Below, piece after piece: positions 59,622-64,000 of a stretch of DNA of 64,000 nt (positions are counted from its first letter, which is position 1; every line of letters starts with the position of its first letter). The notes beneath the pieces were generated by a model, which worked only from the letters and a program-made list of their open reading frames with translations, ran no database searches and was not told where the DNA came from. The position numbers and the translations under genes are program-made. The stretch comes from Oncomelania hupensis (Eukaryota; Mollusca; Gastropoda; Littorinimorpha; Pomatiopsidae). The stretch is from contig CM072519.1 of NCBI GenBank assembly GCA_036898135.1, forward strand, positions 67,678,840 to 67,742,839. The letters are read 5' to 3'.

Positions 59622-60639
59622 GAAGCCAAAGAAGAAGACGAAGAAGAAGACGAGCAACCGCTACCACATCGGCAGCAGTAGCAACCGCTACCACATCCGC
59701 AGCAACCGCCACCACATCGGCAGCAGTAGCAGCCGCTACCACATCAGCAGCAGTAGCAACCATTGCTACCTCAGCAGCAGCAGCAACAGCGGCCACAACA
59801 GCAGCAGCGACAGCGACGATAGAGAGGGGAGAAAACCCAGGATAGATAGATAGAAAGGCCAAGGATAAGGAGAAGGAAGATAGTGTATAGATATAGACAG
59901 AGACAGAGGATTAAAAGGAAACAAAAGACAGACAGCGAATTCGGTCCTCCATGAGACTCTTGGTAACTCTCTCTGTCGACGGTGACCAGATCGATATTGG
60001 TTTATTGTGACTGGTGACAGTTGGATTTTCTGACTGAGAATTATTTGTGGGTTTGTGAGATCAGTGTACAATCTCCCGGATTATTTCCTTGGAACTTTAT
60101 GTGTGTGATTTGTGAATGGTATATTTAATTCACGGATTATTTCTACAAAGTACGTGAGTACAAAACTATATATATATATATTTTCCTTATTATTGATTGG
60201 GTTGTATGTACTCGTATGAGCTGTGTTGATTATTGTTTATTTTCTGGTAATAGAAAGGGGGTGTGACGACAAAAGAATTCTTGAGAGTTAGGGAGTGTGA
60301 GACGGGAGAACACGCAGAATATTCACGCACGCATACACGCAATTCTTGATATAACCCCTTTCGTTACAATGATGACATGCTCACAGTGGTGAAGAAACGG
60401 AAACTCCGATGGTCTGGCCACTTCAACAGAGCACCAGGCCTTGCAAAGACTATCCTGCAAGGCACGGTGCAAGGAGGCAGAAGAAGAGGGAGACAGAAAA
60501 AAAGAGGGGTTGCTGAGGACAGAGAAAGCTGGAGAACGCTATTTTAACGATCATCTGTGGTGCCCCGACGACCTTTGAGTTACGGGATAGGATAGGATAG
60601 GATTGTATTTTGTTCTGTTCTATTCTATTGTGGAGTGAG

Positions 60640-60853
60640 TACCATCTACAAAAAATACATCCAGCAAACGCTATGTCTCTTCTCTCCCCATCCCCGATCG
60701 CTCAGGCTTGTGCTCAGTTGTCTGGGCGTCAGACGATGACGCTACGGCAGCAAGTGGGCGCCTCGGGTGTCTCGAGTTAGATCCTGTATCGGCCAGCGCC
60801 TTGAGCAGCTCTTGAGCTTGAAAAGCGCTATATAAGATTGATACATTAAAAAT
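60640..60853 (+). repeat. Dispersed repeat R2 (SINE-like)
   Basis: GCAGCAAGTGGGCGCCTCGG, GTTAGATCCTGTATCGGCCA, GCTTGAAAAGCGCTATATAA. Related to 16150-16465 and 13893-14018. Confidence 0.65.
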
Positions 60854-61203
60854 GGATTGTGTGGTAACTCCGGAAGAAGCTTCGTTTAGCGAAATACACG
60901 TATTAAATGAGAACTCTATAATCTGCTGTTGTTTTAGCTCCTTTGACGTCTCCATAAATAAATAAATAAATGGAGGAGTGGGAGGCGATCCTAGTTATAC
61001 TTAGGAGAGATTGTCCCCCTTGAGGCTGTCAGAGAGAGTTTGTTTGGCCTTGGGGGACTCCTGATTTGCCGAATCCTTGGGTGTGTATGCTTAAACCTTG
61101 GATTATATAAGGCGACACCGATTTGGCCCAACCTAAACTAATATTTTAATTTACCCCGGATCGTAATAGGGACATACCACAGTTAAATGCCTTGCAAGGC
61201 GGG
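60854..61203. other. Intron sequence, nothing recognised
   Basis: Contains a short (AAAT)n at 60955-60970. No gene or known repeat seen. Confidence 0.5.
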
Positions 61204-61215
61204 AAGCATATTGAC

Positions 61216-61425
61216 CCACCGCCGTAGCTCAATTGGTAGAGCGTTCGCCTGGCACACCGATGACCCAGGTTCGAATCCCGTGGCCATTTTCACTGTCCAT
61301 TTTAGCAGTATGATTGCTTTGGTGGTTCAGTGTTGATTCAGGTCCCCCACCCCTCTTTCCCTGGGATGGTTATCCCCGTCTGCCATATCGCCAATAGTGG
61401 GTGTAGACGTTAAACCTCAATGTTC
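61216..61425 (+). mobile_element. tRNA-derived SINE, 210 bp, with 12-bp target-site duplication
   Basis: A tRNA-like head GCCGTAGCTCAATTGGTAGA (A box 61225-61236) and GGTTCGAATCC (B box 61268-61278) form a type 2 RNA polymerase III promoter. The head does not fold as a sound tRNA: two T-stem pairs are broken. A tRNA-unrelated body ends in GTGTAGACGTTAAACC. AAGCATATTGAC lies on both sides (61204-61215 and 61426-61437). The GACGTTAAAC-type end is, as I recall, common in molluscan SINEs. Confidence 0.88.
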
Positions 61426-61621
61426 AAGCATATTGACAGCACACACGGGATCACCGGCTACTAGTGCCTCCACACTTTCTGCAAGTCACCGCTACACACC
61501 TGCGTAGGATGCCAGACGACTATTATTTAGCCCCGCTCAGCCCACAAACAGAAGACAAAGGGTCAGGCGGGGAGAACATGTAGTATCACCTTGACCTGCA
61601 TAGGCTTTGATTGATTGATTG

Positions 61622-61675
61622 ATTTATTGTTGCTTTAGGTCCAGCGGACTCTTCCGAGCCAAATCAGGACCGCTG
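61622..61675 (+). repeat. Dispersed repeat R1, 5' end only
   Basis: TTGCTTTAGGTCCAGCGGAC and the next about 30 bases match the start of 13334-13892. Confidence 0.7.
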
Positions 61676-61701
61676 CATAGGCTTAAGGCTTCCAACACAC
61701 A

Positions 61702-62328
61702 CCAAGGATTGTGCACAGCAGGAGCCACCCAAGGATTGTGCACAGCAGGAGCCACCCAAGGATTGTGCACAACAGGAGCCACCCAAGGATTGTGCACAGC
61801 AGGAGCCACCCAAAGATTGTGCACAACAGGAGCCACCCAAAGATTGTGCACAGCAGGAGCCACCCAAGGATTGTGCACAGCAGGAGCCACCCAAGGATTG
61901 TGCACAACAGGAGCCACCCGAAGATTGTGCACAACAGGAGCCACCCAAGGATTGTGCACAACAGGAGCCACCCACAGATTGTGCACAGCAGGAGCCACCC
62001 AAGGATTGTGAACAGCAGGAGCCACCCAAGGATTGTGCACAGCAGGAGCCACCCAAGGATTGTGCACAGCAGGAGCCACCCACAGATTGTGCACAGCAGG
62101 AGCCACCCAAGGATTGTGCACAGCAGGAGTCACCCAAGGATTGTGCACAGCAGGAGCCACCCAAGGATTGTGCACAGCAGGAGTCACCCAAGGATTGTGC
62201 ACAGCAGGAGTCACCCAAGGATTGTGCACAGCAGGAGCCACCCACAGATTGTGCACAGCAGGAGTCACCCAAGGATTGTGCACAGCAGGAGTCACCCAAG
62301 GATTGTGCACAACAGGAGCCACCCAAGG
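61702..62328. repeat. 27-bp minisatellite, about 23 copies
   Basis: Unit CCAAGGATTGTGCACAGCAGGAGCCAC with few variants (GCACAACAGG, CCCACAGATT, GAGTCAC). As 27 is divisible by three and the unit has no stop in any used frame, long ORFs run on both strands; none has a gene-like start. Confidence 0.95.
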
Positions 62329-62359
62329 CCAAACTGACCAGGGAACAAACTCCCTCTGG

Positions 62360-62525
62360 CAGCCTCAAGGGGGACAATCTCCCACTACCAGCATCAAGGG
62401 GGACAATCTCCCACTACCAGCCTCAAGGGGGACAATCTCCCACTACCAGCCTCAAGGGGGACAATCTCCCACTACCAGCCTCAAGGGGGACAATCTCCCA
62501 CTACCAGCCTCAATGGGGACAATCT
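62360..62525. repeat. 29-bp minisatellite, nearly 6 copies
   Basis: Unit CAGCCTCAAGGGGGACAATC plus TCCCACTAC, directly downstream of the 27-bp array. Ends in a C-run. Confidence 0.95.
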
Positions 62526-62617
62526 CCCCCCCCCCCCTCTCCCAAGCGTGAATAGTCGCTTACCACTTTGTCACAAATAAATAAATAAATAGTGTATTTC
62601 TATTTTATTATTATTAC

Positions 62618-62746
62618 CTGAATGGTCGTCAAGCTGGGTAGGCCTCGGAAGGCGTCAATGTGGATTTGCTCTCTTAAAAAGTTAAGGTTATTGTACATAA
62701 GGGACAGATACTGCAAGGAAGTGTTGTTGAAGCTCAGCGCCTGGAC
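62618..62746 (-). CDS. Toll-like receptor exon: leucine-rich repeats (most 5' exon in window)
   Basis: The acceptor is GTATTGCAG before GTCCAGGCG. The donor is ACCATTCAG before GTAATAATAA. It has 43 codons in phase 0. The protein is VQALSFNNTSLQYLSLMYNN, then FRGLPSLTTIQ: one LRR and the start of the next. It joins to LEHNYLS of exon 27399-27529. The LRR consensus and phase both require further LRR exons upstream, beyond 64000. The acceptor is flanked upstream by GAT satellite. Confidence 0.88.
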
Positions 62747-62817
62747 CTGCAATACATACAGTTCCATGTCAGCGACGACAAAGACCATGTTGGTGACGGT
62801 GGAGGTGGTGGTGGAGG

Positions 62818-62927
<110 letters not shown>

Positions 62928-62928
62928 T

Positions 62929-63530
62929 TAGTTAGTTATTCATTGCTTACAGGGTCCAGCGGACTGCAAAGAGCCGAATCAGGACCACAAAATCAGGACC
63001 ACAACTTGGTTAAAAGAGGACTCACCCCTGATCCGTATAAAAGATCTGCCGAAACAACCCCAATCGTAACACTGAAGGCACTCCACCAATCGGTCAGTTT
63101 ACAATAAAGACATCCCACGCAGGAACGCTGAGACTATACTCCAATTTATGGAACCCCCGTTTACAAAAACAAAATAGAATATAAACATCATTATAAAATA
63201 TCAATAAAACACATACATATAAAATGCTTACATTCCTAAATAATAATACCATAGGAAGCCCTAGTGACCATTTGGCAGAAAGCGTCCAATATTCCCAAGT
63301 TGACCCAAAAGACCTCATACATCAATGAAGAGTTTGGGAAGAGTTTTTAAGAAGAAGAAAAAAAATGTAGGTGACTGGCCTAGCGAAGAAGATAGTATAG
63401 TAGATTGATAGAACAGAGTAGGAATGAGAAAGAACAAAGCAGAAGACAGCGACAGTGGGAATTTGAAGCACTAAATTTACAGAAAGTGGGGATACTATTT
63501 ATACAGGAACCCCAGGTACCTCCATGGGAG
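62929..63530 (+). repeat. Dispersed repeat R1, longest copy
   Basis: Begins GTTAGTTAGTTATTCATTGC, then TACAGGGTCCAGCGGACTGC; ends GGAACCCCAGGTACCTCC. About 600 bp. Other copies: 7531-7790, 10728-11090, 13334-13892, 61622-61675. Non-coding; class unresolved. Confidence 0.75.
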
Positions 63531-63532
63531 GA

Positions 63533-63590
<58 letters not shown>

Positions 63591-63683
63591 TTTAGAATGA
63601 CGACAGTGACGAAAGTTCCATGTTAGCGACGACAAAGACCACGACAATGGAGACGTTGACAATGGTGTCATTACGACGACGAC

Positions 63684-63774
<91 letters not shown>

Positions 63775-63853
63775 AGAATGACTCCATGTCAGCGACGACA
63801 AAGACCACGACAATGGAGACGTTGACAATGGTGTCATTACGACGACGATGATA

Positions 63854-63943
<90 letters not shown>

Positions 63944-63950
63944 AGAATGA
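63531..63950. repeat. Composite satellite: about 90-bp unique block alternating with (GAT)n
   Basis: Blocks containing GTTAGCGACGACAAAGACCA or GTCAGCGACGACAAAGACCA, then GACAATGGAGACGTTGACAA and GGTGTCATTACGACGACG, alternate with (GAT)n runs at 63532-63590, 63685-63773 and 63849-63942. The related TCAGCGACGACAAAGACCAT also stands just upstream of the receptor exon (62768-62790). Confidence 0.9.
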
Positions 63951-64000
63951 CTATAGTGAAGAAGACGACGATAACATAAAGATAACGGCAATGACAAAAG

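Larger units (their letters stand above)
27743..60368 (+). mobile_element. Ty3/gypsy-like element C: LTR-internal-LTR-internal-LTR array with two nested insertions
   Basis: LTRs start TGTCACGGACCGG and end CCCTTTCGTTACA. There are three LTRs and two internal regions (29555-33166 and 41539-45150, both 3612 bp). ATGAT lies immediately outside the outer LTRs (27738-27742 and 60369-60373), so the whole array occupies a single insertion site. The middle LTR holds element B and the third holds the Polinton. Without these the array would be about 12.6 kb. Confidence 0.9.
45151..60368 (+). repeat. LTR 3 of element C, split by the Polinton
   Basis: Left piece 45151-46192, right piece 59627-60368, 1784 bp together. 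The (GAA)n tract is shorter than in LTRs 1 and 2. GAAGC is present on both sides of the Polinton (46188-46192 and 59622-59626). Confidence 0.9.
27598..60615 (+). mobile_element. RTE-like LINE fragment hosting the 32.6-kb nest
   Basis: The left piece 27598-27742 and right piece 60374 to about 60600 are consecutive parts of the RTE 3' end: left ends GGACAACATGAT and right continues GACATGCTCACAGTGG. Its own duplication is TGTTCTATTC (27588-27597 and 60616-60625). The tail GATAGGATAGGATAGG is at 60586-60601. The coding part is truncated and carries a deletion near 60500. Confidence 0.85.
27530..62617 (-). other. 35.1-kb receptor intron filled with nested transposons
   Basis: GTAATAAT donor (62610-62617) and TTCTTTTGCAG acceptor (27530-27540). 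It contains the RTE/gypsy C/gypsy B/Polinton nest (27598-60615), R2, a SINE and two minisatellites. No additional LRR exon was found in it. Confidence 0.75.

Noticed and set aside
61221..61290. tRNA gene
   Set aside because: A and B boxes are good but the T stem and anticodon arm are broken, and the sequence continues into a SINE body with a 12-bp TSD around the whole.
61619..62551. Long ORFs on both strands (up to 237 codons) in the 27-bp and 29-bp repeats
   Set aside because: Unit length is a multiple of three with no stops, so all are products of the tandem array; no start context or family resemblance.

Overview
The window is eukaryotic, from an invertebrate animal. It has spliced genes with canonical GT-AG introns, very abundant trinucleotide and (CA)n/(TC)n microsatellites, several retrotransposon clades and a Polinton. 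The repertoire (RTE-like, CR1/L2-like and I/Nimb-like LINEs, Gmr1-like Ty3/gypsy elements, a tRNA-derived SINE ending in GTAGACGTTAAAC, and a Toll-like receptor with LRR-CT, membrane and TIR parts) suggests a mollusc or another lophotrochozoan. That placement is inference; no species is identified.

One host gene runs along the minus strand through most of the window: the 3' half of a Toll-like receptor gene. Seven exons join in frame: leucine-rich repeats (62618-62746, 27399-27529, 27001-27157), LRR C-terminal cap (17427-17588), membrane segment (15742-15917), TIR first half (14937-15128), and TIR second half plus a 191-residue cytoplasmic tail (12262-13075). Its 5' exons lie beyond 64000. 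One intron is 35.1 kb (27530-62617); about 33 kb of it is a single nested mass of transposons.

The nest can be read from target-site duplications. An RTE fragment (27598-60615) was hit by a Ty3/gypsy-like element C (TSD ATGAT). C is now an LTR-internal-LTR-internal-LTR array (27743-60368). Its middle LTR was hit by a full-length Ty3/gypsy element B (33357-39920, TSD CGGTG). Its third LTR was hit by a 13.4-kb Polinton/Maverick (46193-59621, TSD GAAGC). A second nest lies in the 9.4-kb LRR intron: a gypsy solo LTR (18005-25368) hit by a CR1/L2-like LINE (18537-25304), hit in turn by gypsy element A (19677-25079, TSD GTGTA).

Elements A and B carry gag-protease-integrase upstream of reverse transcriptase-RNase H, the pol order of the Gmr1 group, with a SCAN-like Gag region. 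B is one uninterrupted 1517-codon ORF with LTRs that look identical. A has lost and scrambled its RT. Element C keeps gag and protease but only a stump of integrase. The Polinton has integrase, packaging ATPase, major and minor capsid proteins and seven or eight further conserved-looking ORFs. Its protein-primed DNA polymerase is 5'-truncated and frameshifted, and I recognise no maturation protease. Nearly every Polinton start codon directly follows a TAAAA tract.

The first 12 kb hold an I/Nimb-type LINE interrupted by an RTE copy, an inverted RTE copy with its own nested insertions, a terminal-inverted-repeat DNA element, and solo LTRs of the A/B family. The last 3.5 kb hold a SINE, two minisatellites, LRR exon 62618-62746, and composite GAT satellites.
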